This document shows positions 10,778 through 21,780 of a stretch of DNA of 64,000 bases, one piece after another. The stretch comes from Zopfochytrium polystomum (lineage: Eukaryota; Chytridiomycota; Chytridiomycetes; Chytridiales; Chytridiaceae): the NCBI GenBank assembly GCA_025765615.1, contig JAIVFJ010000005.1, positions 620,001 to 684,000 on the forward strand, in the 5' to 3' direction. The notes under the pieces were generated by a model. That model ran no database searches. It was given only the letters and a program-made list of their open reading frames with translations, and was not told the DNA's origin. The first letter of the stretch is position 1. Every line of letters starts with the position of its first letter. The position numbers and the translations under genes were made by a program.

Positions 10778-13574
10778 ATGTTCCATCAACTCTTCCAAAT
10801 CACATCGCCTGCAGCGGCGGCATCGGCCTCGTCGGCTTTCGGCCAGTCCTCCGCCCCCGCAGCAGCGGCGTCGTCGTCGTCGTCATCGTCATCTTCTTCA
10901 TCGACGTCATCTTCGTCGTCATCATCGTCATCGTCTTCTTCGTCTGCTTACGCTTCCGCCTCCTCCAACGCAATGCTGTCCTCCCACGATTGGATGGACT
11001 TATCCGGCGGCGGCGCCGATCCTTTCCTCCAATCTTCCTCCGCAGTGCCCACCCACCACAACTCAAGGTCGGTTGATGTCCCCAGCAGCTCCTCCGCAAG
11101 AACTGGCAACCTGACCTCTGCAATCTTTTCAAGGTCTCACCCACTGGCTGTTGGTGGAAACAGGCAATCGGCAACAGGGTACCCACCATTGCCGCTGAGA
11201 AACAACGCCCCTTCTAGCTCGGCTGTTCTTTATTCCACCCAACTCGAATCAATGAGCCCATCCGATTCGGAAATTCTAGCTTCGGGAGACGATGTCCTGC
11301 GATCACCCATGTTTCTTCTTGACGATTGGAGCGATACAACAAGGATGGTCGATAACTCCGCGATGGTAACCGATTCCAACCCAACACCCGTGATTGGGAG
11401 CGAGGCTCCGTCATCAAGGAGGCCCAGCGGTGGCGGGGATGCTGGCTTCAAAGCCTGGAATCTCAAGGCCGCAAGCCTCGGTGGCCCATTCGCTGGGAAT
11501 GGACATCTTATCAGTGATCGCTTTGACAGTGGCCAGTCATATCCGAATGACGACCTTCTTGTGGATGACTGGATATCTTCATCCGCCCCTGTCCCCTCCA
11601 TAGAGGAACACCTTTTATCATTCGAGCATACTTCAGCAAGTTTCGACGTCTTGAATGGACCATTGTCCCAAGGCAAGCTGAAGCAAAACCAAAACCGATG
11701 GGTGGGAGGGCAACCCGACACTTTCAGTAACAATCGCCGCCATGATGCAATATCAGAAGCCCTTGGATTTTGGGCTCTGAAATCACAAGGCCTACAGTCA
11801 GACTCCTTGTTTGGCGCTATGGACGCATCCGATTTGCACCCCCAAACAGGAGCGGGGTTCATGCCAACACTAAGCAAGGACCCCAACCAGCCCGAGCGTC
11901 AGGATCTTCGTGCTGTCGCTGCGACAACTCAATGGCTTGATCAGCTTTTCGACCATAACCCAAGTAGACCATCTCAAGATCTTCTGACCGTCGGCATCAA
12001 CGACAAGAGTGTCGCTCGTAGTGCACCTTCCTCAATATCGGCGACTCGGCCTCGGACAGATGTGAAAATGGCCACAACCTCTGAAGTATCCATTTTCGAT
12101 CCTTTAGCCAACACCCCATCGCGCTTCGGCCAAACCCATACCACCAATGTATCGGCTTTAGGCCGTCTTATGGCTGAAAACGGTGGAAAGACGACGTTTC
12201 AGCAAAGGCCATCAGCAGCCGCTGCGGCGGCTGCAGAATCCCAGGCCCCGGTCGTTCCGATGCCCTCATCCTCGAGGCCGACTCCCTCTGCCGCCCCGTC
12301 TTGGGTTTTCGAGAAGTCTTCGAACTTCAACTCTACCGGTGCACCTCCGTTTGGCACGGTCCTCAATTTTGCGAGTGGCCCGTTGCGAAAACAAACCTTC
12401 GACACTCACCCGAACACTGTCGGTGTGATTGCAATGTCGTCTGCGTTGCCAGAGTCCGTCCTTCGTTCACCAAGAAATCGTCCAAGCGCATCTGCTGAGG
12501 ACGATATTGCCGCCCTGGAAGCAGCACTTTCCACGAGAGATTCAGATTTGGAGGAAAGCGATCTTTCAAATAGTCGCCACCAAATGGACTTTGAAGATGA
12601 TGGCTTTGAGTACAACGACGAAGAGGGAAGCAGTGACACAGAGGACGTTGACGATGGCGACGAAGAGGACGAGGACTATTACAACGACGAGGCAGGCTCT
12701 CACCAGGGAGACGAGCCGGATCATTCCGCCGAATACCGTTCAAAAGCTATCAGTATAAAGCGCGAGTTTTCTGATGCAACCCCTCTGGCTTTGCTTCATT
12801 CTTCAGCACCAACAGCGCCATCGAACCCTCTTATTCACATTCTATCTTCCTCTCATCCCGTACGGTCGATATCTACGGTTCTGGGGTCCACTCAAAAGAG
12901 AGCTCCAATTTCCGGCGATGCGGAGGATGATGACGAGGATCAATCCGGCGGTGACAATGGCGGTCGAGTTGATGTTGGCGACAGCGCCTCACCGACTGGC
13001 TCCGTTGGTAGTGGTGGAGACGGTCGACTGGCCTCCGATAGGCCTCCGTCAGCGGCCCTGTCATCTTCCCCACGGAAGAGCACAGGGCGTCGCGCTTCTG
13101 CTCCTCAGCCTATGTCGACGTTTCCCGATCTGGATATCTCTGGCGGGGCTGGATCTTCGTTCATGTGTCCCATCGAAGGCTGTGGAAAGATATTCGCGAG
13201 AAAATTCAACCTCAAAGTAAGATTTACGAAGTTTGATTTGCGCGCATTAACACATTTATATAACCCCTCCAAACCATTAGACACACCTGAATACCCATGA
13301 TCCTGAACGCGCACGGCCGTTTCAATGTCCAGATTGCGAGAAAACATTTGTTCGATTTCATGACCTGGATCGGCACCAGACGGTGCATTCAAAAACAAAA
13401 GAATTTCGTTGCGAGTGTGGTGTTAGTTTCACAAGAAAGGTGAATTTGACTTCATGGATAGAAGCATGAAAGTTTACTGACATTTTGACTATTGCGTAGG
13501 ACGCGAAAAACCGGCACATTCGCCTGCGAAAGTGCCAATATGCGGAGGCGGCGGCATTGAGTCAGTCACCCTGA
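10778..13574 (+). CDS. C2H2 zinc-finger transcription factor
   Basis: Three exons (10778-13216, 13281-13439, 13500-13574) give 890 aa. Near the N-terminus there is a long serine tract encoded by mixed TCG/TCA/TCT codons. A Ser/Pro/Asp-rich disordered body follows, with an alanine run (about residue 490) and an acidic stretch (EDVDDGDEEDEDYYNDEAG) that could be an activation region. The DNA-binding part is C-terminal. Finger 1 is CPIEGCGKIFARKFNLK-THLNTH, interrupted by an intron after the lysine. Finger 2 is CPDCEKTFVRFHDLDRHQTVH. Finger 3 is atypical, starting CECGVSFTRKDAKNRH and ending in Cys (C2HC). A C-terminal RKDA..RH..KC finger is common in fungal regulators of the Crz1/Prz1 type, but I cannot assign a target. 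Nuclear localisation is inferred. Confidence 0.9.
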
Positions 13575-14003
13575 TATACTTTCCTCCCCTACCCCTTTCT
13601 ATCCTAAGCATTAACTATCCACATTTTTGCAAATCATTTTCACATGGCTCCTGTTGTTTAGTTCTGATTACATTTTTATTGTCCGCCTTTCTCTTCTTTA
13701 TTCTTTTGACTTCTCAATTGGCATCCTTTCCTCACAACCGCCCGCAGCCTTACACATTTCATCGTTCACTGGTTATCCTCTCCCTTATTTGCCCAACTGT
13801 CGTAAGCCGCGTTGAACGAGCGACTCGCGGAGGATGAAGTGCGGTGATTATCTTATCAAATTGCTGGTCGAATGACGGCGGTATCATTGTTTTTCGAACA
13901 AATCAATGGGCGTGTTGTGTTGTTTTCTGTTGTTGTCTGCCTTGTGGAGAAGCCACTGTGCCACAATGGAGCTTGTCCCCCAAACACCCAGCATCCCCTC
14001 AAT
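13575..14003. other. convergent intergenic region
   Basis: Between the stop of the zinc-finger gene (+) and the stop of the transporter gene (-). It is T- and C-rich with no supported gene and presumably holds both 3' ends. Confidence 0.5.
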
Positions 14004-15556
14004 TCAGCGTTTACCCATTTTGAGAAAAGTGTACAAGCTGATGCCCGCCATACTGAGAGAAAGGCCTGCCAGGCCCATCGGAGTGAGTGTGTCTCCCATG
14101 AAGATGATGGACACGACGATCATGAAGACGACTTTGAAAATTCCCTGTAAAAAATCAGCAAAAAAACGTCGCATTAACGCCTTGTCCCCAAACTTGGAGA
14201 TTAACACGTTTCGGTAACGTTTTGACCCACCGCGACTGTGATGGGAAACGAGGTTGGTCAGCACACTTTTTTCTACCACCCAGTGGACAATGTTCATACC
14301 TGAGAATGTTAACACGCTTGTCCGTTGGACAAAGTAGAACTGAGACAGGGTCACTGCGAGGGGGAAAAAAAAGAGGAATTGACGAAGAGCGCGAGTGAGC
14401 GCGAAAATAAAAACCCACAAAGCAGGAGGGGGAATAAAAGCACTCAACTCATCAAGGCAATCAAGCCACCAATGGTGATGAACGAGACCGCCTGCACGGC
14501 GCTCTCCAAATCAGCGAAAAACGGCGAATGCTGAAACCCGTCGTCGCCGGTCTCGGTGAGCAGAGACCCGACCAGGAAAAACGCAAACGTGAAGGGGCTG
14601 AGGCGGTAGAGCGTGGCCACCGGGTGGCTGGTCCCTGCCGCCCGCGGAAGGAGCATCTGCGTCAGGCTCCAGCGGAGCCCGGACGACATTGACGCGAGTT
14701 GGATGAGGATGAATCCGTACCAGCTAAAGTGCACCTAGGTGGGGGGTGGAATATTTTTGTGTTTCGAGCCGTTAGCGATGACAAACCCCCGCCAGCTCGA
14801 TCTAAAAAAAACCGGGCCCAACCCCGTCCTCTCCCCTTTCAGCTCAAATCACCTCTCCTGCGGCGGTGAACGCAACGCCGGTGCAAATGATCCCGATTAT
14901 AAACACAAGGTTCCATCTAAATCGTTCCAAGCCGAATAGCAGCGAGAATATCAAGACCCACAGCGGCACGGTGGATTTTACAATCGTATAGAAGCTCAGG
15001 CTGATGTAATGCAGGGAAGCGTTGCTTAAGCCGATATCTGTTTTCTTTCGCTTTCAGCTTTTATAAATGAAGAGACGACGCAAGGTTGCATGTGTATGTG
15101 CAAATGTGCCTACAGTTTTACCTAGTGCGGTGCACAGGGCGGTCGGCGCAATCATCTTCACTTGCTTCCAAAAATTATGTTCCCCGGTCTCCTTCTTGGG
15201 CGGCGGGAACGGACCGGAGCAGAGTTGAAACATGAGGAGCCATGACACGACAAAGTGGGACATGGCGTGAATTCCCGAAACCAGTAGAGGGTAATTGAAG
15301 TCATATTGACTGCGAATTTTTGGGCCGGGGCAAAAAGGATGAGCGTGCGACAAAGTGTTGTATTTTGGGCGGGCATACTCACTCTTTTCCAAGGAGACTC
15401 TTGTTGTATAGACTGAGCAGGGCCGAAAGAACGTACCTGCCACGCACGCGCGAAACACAAAAAATCGTGGTCAATGAACACTAGTGCGCCATGACAGACA
15501 AACCCGCCGCTCGCCCCCCCTCACCAGAGTGCCAGCGAGAAGAGCTGGACGATCAT
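14004..15556 (-). CDS. SLC35C2: SLC35C2-like nucleotide-sugar/triose-phosphate transporter family protein
   Basis: Multi-pass Golgi/secretory-pathway transporter of the TPT/NST branch of the drug-metabolite transporter superfamily. Eight exons, 15556-15525, 15436-15383, 15309-15122, 15037-14853, 14734-14449, 14353-14300, 14235-14231 and 14144-14004, sum to exactly 314 codons plus stop. Family landmarks are YNKSLLGK in helix 1, APTALCTALDIGLSN, then SLSFYTIVKS, SSGLRWSLTQMLL, and the C-terminal QRTSVLTFSVAGIFK with GDTLTP. These closely follow SLC35C2, linked in animals to GDP-fucose handling; the substrate here is unknown. Exon 7 is only 5 nt (TCGCG) and is needed to rebuild SVAGIF. Length is normal for the family. 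Its start is 278 bp from the divergent DHX29 start. Confidence 0.92.
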
Positions 15557-15833
15557 CGTGTGCGCGCGCAACGCGGTCGAGCTCCGAGGGCAAACGAAGG
15601 TAGGCGGGGATGGCGGCCGCTCTGAGTGCTTGCTGGCGTCTTGTGCTAACTTGCTGCGATCAGAGAGAGGGAGAGAGGTCAGGCGGCCGCCCGCCCTTCG
15701 CAGGGTTTGTCGGCGTGATAAAAGGTGCAAACAAAAAAACAAAAACAAAAGAAGAAAAAAAGAAAGAAAAGAAACAAAAAAAAAAAAAAAAAAAAAAAAG
15801 GAGAGAGAGCCGATCGGGCAGGTGGAAAGCACG
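15557..15833. promoter_or_regulatory. divergent promoter region, SLC35C2-like / DHX29
   Basis: 278-bp spacer between two start codons. It contains an A-rich purine tract (about 15727-15809) directly upstream of the DHX29 ATG, with GAGAGAG near 15800. No TATA box stands out. Confidence 0.45.
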
Positions 15834-18800
15834 ATGCCTCCCCAAAAAAAGAAGCGCCCGACTGCTGCGCTTCCGGCGCGAGGCTACGCCGTCCAGTCTG
15901 CCCCACCAAAGCGCCCGTCCCCGCCGCAAGAGCAAGAAGAGGACGCGAATGAATCTCCCCCACAGGATCAGCAGCGGCGAAAGCCCGGCAGCAGCGACGC
16001 GGCCCCTCCGGCCGCGGACGCAAAAGCAGCGACACCGGAGCGATCGTGGGAAGACGAAGACGGCGCAACCACGGTGCTGTCGGCCGCATCGGCGCCGTCG
16101 CCGGCGCCGCCGCAGCAGCAAACGAGCGCGAGCCAGGCCGCCGACGCGGACGCGGGATCGCATGACGGGCGGCCGGCGGCTGCCGTGACCGCGACTGCGT
16201 TGCAAAAAGTCGAGACGGAGAGCCGGATCATCTCCCAGCGGCGCGCGGCCGTCGACGCCGACGCGTCTATTCCTTCGATGCGACTCGACGTCGACTCGGA
16301 AATGGCCTTGCTGCGTTTTCTGAGAGACGCGGAGGGCGCTGGCGTTTTTGGTAGGGACGGGCAGATGCGCTATCCTGCCGTCTTTTTTCTGCTGTCGATT
16401 GAAAGCTCTGTTCTTTAGATTGGACGGCAAACTCCAGTGACGGCGCTTCTGATAAAACTGATGGAATGACGAAGCTTCTTACTACGTGGTATCACTTAGA
16501 TAAATTGGGATTCAGCCACAACGATATACGTACTGGTATGCGCGCCACTGTCGGTGGCTCCCTCAGCTCAGCTCTATCTTGGGTACGGATTTGCCAGCGG
16601 AAAGCGTGGTCTAAACTATATTTTCCTCTCTCTCCATATCTCTCTCTCTGTCTCTCCCTCTCTCTCTCTCATGGAAGCTTTGCTTGCACTTGGATTCGCG
16701 AAGACTCCCTTTGGGCTTTACCGACAAGACCGACATCGAGGAAGGTTCGTCTGCATCCATAGAATTCGAGTGCCGCTTTTTCGTGACTCATACCCTCCAT
16801 TTCACCGATAGTTCAAGCCGCAACAACTCTGTCTTTCCAGGCAGCGCAACGAACGGCAACCAAGACTTCAGCAAAGGTTACACATAAGCATGATAAAAGT
16901 AGTACTCACTAGAAATTTCGAAGATTCAGGACTCTGATGAGCCCCACAGGACGAACGTCGTCGAAGCACCCAAAGAGGAGGCACCAACAACCACGAATTC
17001 CGCGATTGACTCGAAGCTTAAAGCGCAAATTCTTGCCATGTCGCAGACAGAACAAGAGGTGTAAAAGACTTGTGGCAACCTAACACACTGTTGAACGCTT
17101 CTGTTTCAGGTTGAGTACAGCTCCGAGAATGAGGAAGAAGACATTTCCGAGCTTCCCTTGCACGTGCAGCACGCACGGATAACCATGGATTTGGATGCCG
17201 TCAAGTATCTTGTGGCTTCAACTGCTGATACTGCATCAAAGCGAAAGTTGGCGGGAAAGATCAAGGAACTATCAGCCCAAATCAAGGCCATTGAAAAGAC
17301 TCATGGGTTCGATCGAAGAAAAGCTGAGGTTGAATTCGCCCGTGCCGCACGAACTCGACCAACTCCGAGTAGCGCCGGTATACAATCATCACGTTTAGCT
17401 GTTGCTTCTTCAGATCCGCCGATCCTACAGACAGTGCCTCCTCCAACTCCTCCCCCTGCACCTGCACCTGAAACATCTGCGAAAAAGGAAGAAGACGACG
17501 AGACCATTGATCTTGGTCAACTCCTCGATATCTCTGCAACTTCCGCCGGACCAAGCTCTGAAGAGCCAACGGTGTCAATTTCTTCGCACCTCCGTTCACG
17601 AAATATCACTATCCCAACGTCGTGGACAGGAAAGTTTCCAAAAGTTGTACTTCACGAACAGTGCATCAAAGCAGCGCCAGGAGGAGGAAAGACCGTGAAG
17701 ATACGCTATGAAACGATTCAAGACGGACGAGCGATGTTTCGAGCAAAGGTCGAAATTAAAGGACTACCGTCCGAGGACGGCGAAGACATCGGTCCACGGA
17801 TTTTCACTTTGCACAAGGAGGATTGGGTTGAGAAGGCCAAACCTGCGGAAGAGCTCGTTGCAGTAAGCGATCATCATGCGTTTCACTTCCAGTTGTTTAT
17901 TTACTGTTTTATAAAGACCCTTGCGCTTCGGACGTTGTTCAGCCATATGCCTCTGTACAGGACCCTACCACCAGAGTACCGGGATTTCTGGATTGCGCTA
18001 GACGATGAACAGCGAGCTGAGCAGGACCGCGCACGTCGAAGCGAGGAGGAAGGAGTTTGGTCCTTCGTGAAAGAACTTATGGAGGAGAAACAGCAGGCTC
18101 GCCTCACATCAAACCGGTCGCAAAACCGCATTTCATCAAAGGACGGCATTTCGTCTAACAATGAAGTAGCTCGCGTCCAGCGAACGGGTGCGTTTACGCA
18201 CTCACTCGCAATCCACGCTTCTTTGAAAAGCTCACTTGTGCGCCGTCGACAATCGAAAATTTATCAATCACTATTAGCTTCCCGAAAGTCTCTTCCAGTC
18301 TTTGCAATGCGCGATGAACTCGTCAAAGCTCTCACTGATCAATGCGTTACCGTCATTTCGGGAGAGACGGGCAGTGGCAAAAGTACGCAAATACCCCAAT
18401 TTATCTTGGAGCATGCCATCGACGATGAAGGTCTCGGTGGAACTTGCACCGTACTTTGTGCTCAACCGCGGCGCATTTCGGCTGTCTCCCTGGCAGCTCG
18501 TGTTTCTCTTGAGCTCGGAGATGGGGAAGACCGAGTGGGGAAGGATGGTAGCTGGGTCGGCCACGTTGTCCGACTTGAATCCAAGATTAGTGAAAGCTCG
18601 ACTCGGCTGACGTACTTGACAACCGGAGTGCTTTTAAGGCGTTTGGAGGCCGACCCACTCTTGACGGGGATCACATGGGTCGTTGTGGATGAGGTGCACG
18701 AGCGAAGCTTGGAATCAGATTTTCTCCTCATTGTTCTGAGGAGAGTGGTGAAAGCAAGGCTCATGTTGTGGATGAAGGGTCTTGCTCAGGGCTCTGGAAA

Positions 18801-21460
18801 CGCGGAGAATCTTTCACCCCCATTGCGAGTGGTGCTGATGAGCGCAACAGCTGAAGCAGAAAAGTTTGCAAGATACTTTCAAGGAGCGCTGGACGACATT
18901 TCCAGCGACGCTGCTCGGGCTGGCATCTCATTATCGTGCCCAGTCGTTACCGTTCCCGGTCGAACCTACCCCGTGAAAACTTTCTTCTTGGAGGATGCCG
19001 TGGAGAAGAGCGGATACCATATGGAACCAGGATCAGAATTTGCCAAACGCTCAGATCTGATTTCAAAGGCTGGAGTAATTAAAGTTGGGGGCAGGTCGGG
19101 AAAGTCAGGCACAACGGTACATTATGAGCTTAGCTCGGACGCAAATGCGATCCGCCATGAACCCCGCCCAAAAGTCGCTGCTGCAAGCGTTGAGGGCGAT
19201 GATGCCGCCGAGTCTCCTCTATTTGATAACAACGATGATGACGGATTCGACGCAGAGGACGACTCTGGGTTCTCCAATGGAGTTTCAGCCGCAACGATTC
19301 AAACCTTGGAAAGAATGGATAAAAGGCGAATCGATTTAGATTTGTTGGAGCATCTGATTCGGCATTTGGTGCGAACAGAAGACGCCAGCATCCCCGAAGA
19401 GAAATCTTTCACCGGCAGCATTTTGGTATTCCTTCCTGGCATTGCTGAGATCCGACGTTTGTACGACCGTTTGACTGCAGAGGGGCTTCGATCAAATCAA
19501 TTTGGCCCTGGACTTTGGGTCCTTCCCCTCCATTCGATGCTTGGTGGCTCAGATCAGTCGCGAGGTGAACTAGAATGCCAAACCCTTTTTGCTTTACTGC
19601 GCCGCTAAGTGCTCCTATTCGCAGTCTTTCAACCGGCACCAACCGGCAAACGGAAAGTGGTTCTCGCAACCAACATTGCTGAAACGGGTAGGAGCCTAAT
19701 GGGGAGGAAGCCCAGTCAAGTATTTAATCAGTTTCTGTTTAAGGCATCACCATTCCGGATGTGGTCTATGTGATCGACACTTGTCGTGCACGAGAGGTTT
19801 CCTACGATGCGAAACGAAATATGACTAAGCTTTCAGAAGTGCTCGTGTCGCAAGCCAATTGCCGACAGCGCGCTGGTCGCGCCGGCCGCGTGAGACCCGG
19901 TGTTTGTTATCACCTTATTTCCAGGGCGACGTACGGGAGAATGGTTTGTGTTTGTTCTCTGATAGGGTATTCCTTTTCATAACAAATGGAGTTCAGCCAC
20001 CTCATCGACCTCCTGAGATGTTAAGATTGCCCCTTGAAGAGCTGGTTTTGCGTTCCCTTGCTTCGGTGCCGCTGAACGACGTGAAAGTTGACGTCCGCGA
20101 AATGCTTGGCGAAGCAATTGACCCGCCCCCTGCGAAAAATGTGGAAAAGTCTGTATCGCTGTTGATGCAAGTGAGTCGAGCGTGGGTTGTTTTGACTTGC
20201 GATTATATGACATACTTCCTCTGCAAATTTACACGATCCAGATTGAAGCACTCACGCCAAACGGTAACCTCACATCTTTGGGATACCAATTGGCGTCCCT
20301 TCCGCTGGATGCGAGACTGGGCAAAATGCTCCTATATGCCATCTCTCTCGAGTGCCTCGATCCGATTCTGACTATTGCCGCAAGCCTATCCATCGCTAAG
20401 GGTCCGTTTGCAAGTTCGTTTGAGGACACAGGATCCATTTCCAGAAATTCGATCGCAAAAAAGTTTAAAACCGGTAGGCGATCTCTTGCTCCCAGCCACG
20501 GTCGCCTCACTCATTTCGACGAATCCAGGGGACTCGGATCTCTTGGTTATTGCCAACGCTTTCGCCGCGTGGCGGAACTGCCTTACGAAGCCTGTCGGCG
20601 GACACAAAGCAATGCTGGCTTTTGCGGCGGAGAACAACCTTAGCATCCCCAACCTAATTCAGATCGAAGAAGGTCGTGCTCAATTGCTGCGTGTGCTGGT
20701 GTCAGCAAAAGTTCTTCCGTCGTGGGTCCTTGCCGGAGATCCTGACCACTCCAAGACCTACCAATCCAACTTGCTGCAAACCGATATACCAGTCAATCCT
20801 TTCTCACGGAATGCCTCCTCTCCGACTGTGCTACTCGCTGCTCTCGCTGCCGGTCTCTATCCGTCCTTGCTTGTTATGGATGAGACCCAACCCAAACCGA
20901 CCCGCCCAGGAAAGCTGCAACTGCATTTTCCTGGAAAGAAAGATCTCTTTGTGCACGTTCATCCACGCTCCGTCCTGGCAGACTTAGCAGAAAGACTTGC
21001 ACCGGGATGGTACGTTACCCACGCTATGACAAAAACGGAGGGGCACCGTGGGGCTCCCGAAAGGATCACTGCATCAGATTTGAGCAGAATCGGGAATGGA
21101 TTCGTTGTAGTTGCGGCGGGAGTGGGATCCGTTTCAGTGGAGGTGAGCTTTACTTGATTGCATTGCACTGAAACTTACGCCCGAGTCATGCAACAGCATC
21201 GAATGGGACTGCTGACGGTCGATGACGGCCGCATTGCAATCAAATGCCCGCCCCGCACTGCGTCCCTTGTTGCGCTGTTTCTTTCCATCGTTCGGGTCGC
21301 GATTGACAGCAGAATGTCCCAGGACGAAGACGTTTACATGGGTGTCTTGCGAGAGAGGAAGGTGGAACATTCGAGGATGATTCGTTCGCTTTCCCAAGAA
21401 TGGCGCGACAAGGCTTTGGCGCTGTTCTACGCCATTTTGAATAAAGAGAGGCTTTGCTAG
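15834..21460 (+). CDS. DHX29: DHX29-like DExH-box RNA helicase
   Basis: DEAH/RHA helicase of the DHX29 type, which in animals binds the 40S subunit and helps scanning through structured leaders. Thirteen exons keep phase (15834-16350, 16419-16582, 16678-16744, 16812-16876, 16930-17058, 17110-17862, 17917-19564, 19625-19687, 19744-19943, 19997-20170, 20242-20473, 20529-21142, 21197-21460) and give 1629 aa (human about 1370). The N-terminal extension has a Pro/Ala/Asp-rich part and a UBA-like helix bundle (WYHLDKLGFSHNDI, SALSWLCLHLD). The helicase core shows GETGSGKST (about residue 714), DEVH in place of DEAH (about 823), SAT (about 874), TNIAETGITIPDVVYVID and QRAGRAGR. HA2 and OB-fold regions follow. 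The DEVH box and the TLALRTLF...PPEYRDFW segment point to DHX29 rather than DHX57 or DHX36. An acidic insert (19190-19270) separates the RecA domains. Confidence 0.93.
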
Positions 21461-21780
21461 TGGGTCGCACGACCTGAACGCCACGATAAGGGTGCACGGG
21501 GGCGGCGGTGCCCTGAAAGCCGAGGGAAGCAGTACAATCTTGGGCGCTGGGGGAACATGGGGGGTAGAAACGCCCGGTGTCTTCGAGGCTGCGGGGACCG
21601 GCCAAAAAGAAAAAAAAATTCAAAAAAGGAAGGGAAATATTAATAAAAAAACCAAAAAAATCAACAACCAAGCGTTTGTCAAACAACGGTTAACTGTTGC
21701 ACCTACATTTTTTTGAACAGGATGGGGAGCCGTCCGTGACAGCGACTTCATCGTCATTTTCGCCAACACCAGCAACGGCA
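21461..21780. other. intergenic, A-rich
   Basis: A short spacer with an A-rich tract (21606-21665) that probably marks the end of DHX29 transcription. No gene seen. Confidence 0.45.

Noticed and set aside
10800..11189. 129-aa minus-strand ORF opposite the zinc-finger gene
   Set aside because: It is the antisense shadow of the serine-repeat region.
15558..16418. Longer N-terminus for DHX29 starting at about 15558
   Set aside because: The extra codons are translation of the poly-purine tract in the divergent promoter; the ATG at 15834 is the first sensible start.
17863..17892. 30-nt intron in DHX29
   Set aside because: Too short; the acceptor at 17915-17916 gives a 54-nt intron and joins VA to TLALRTLF, matching the family.
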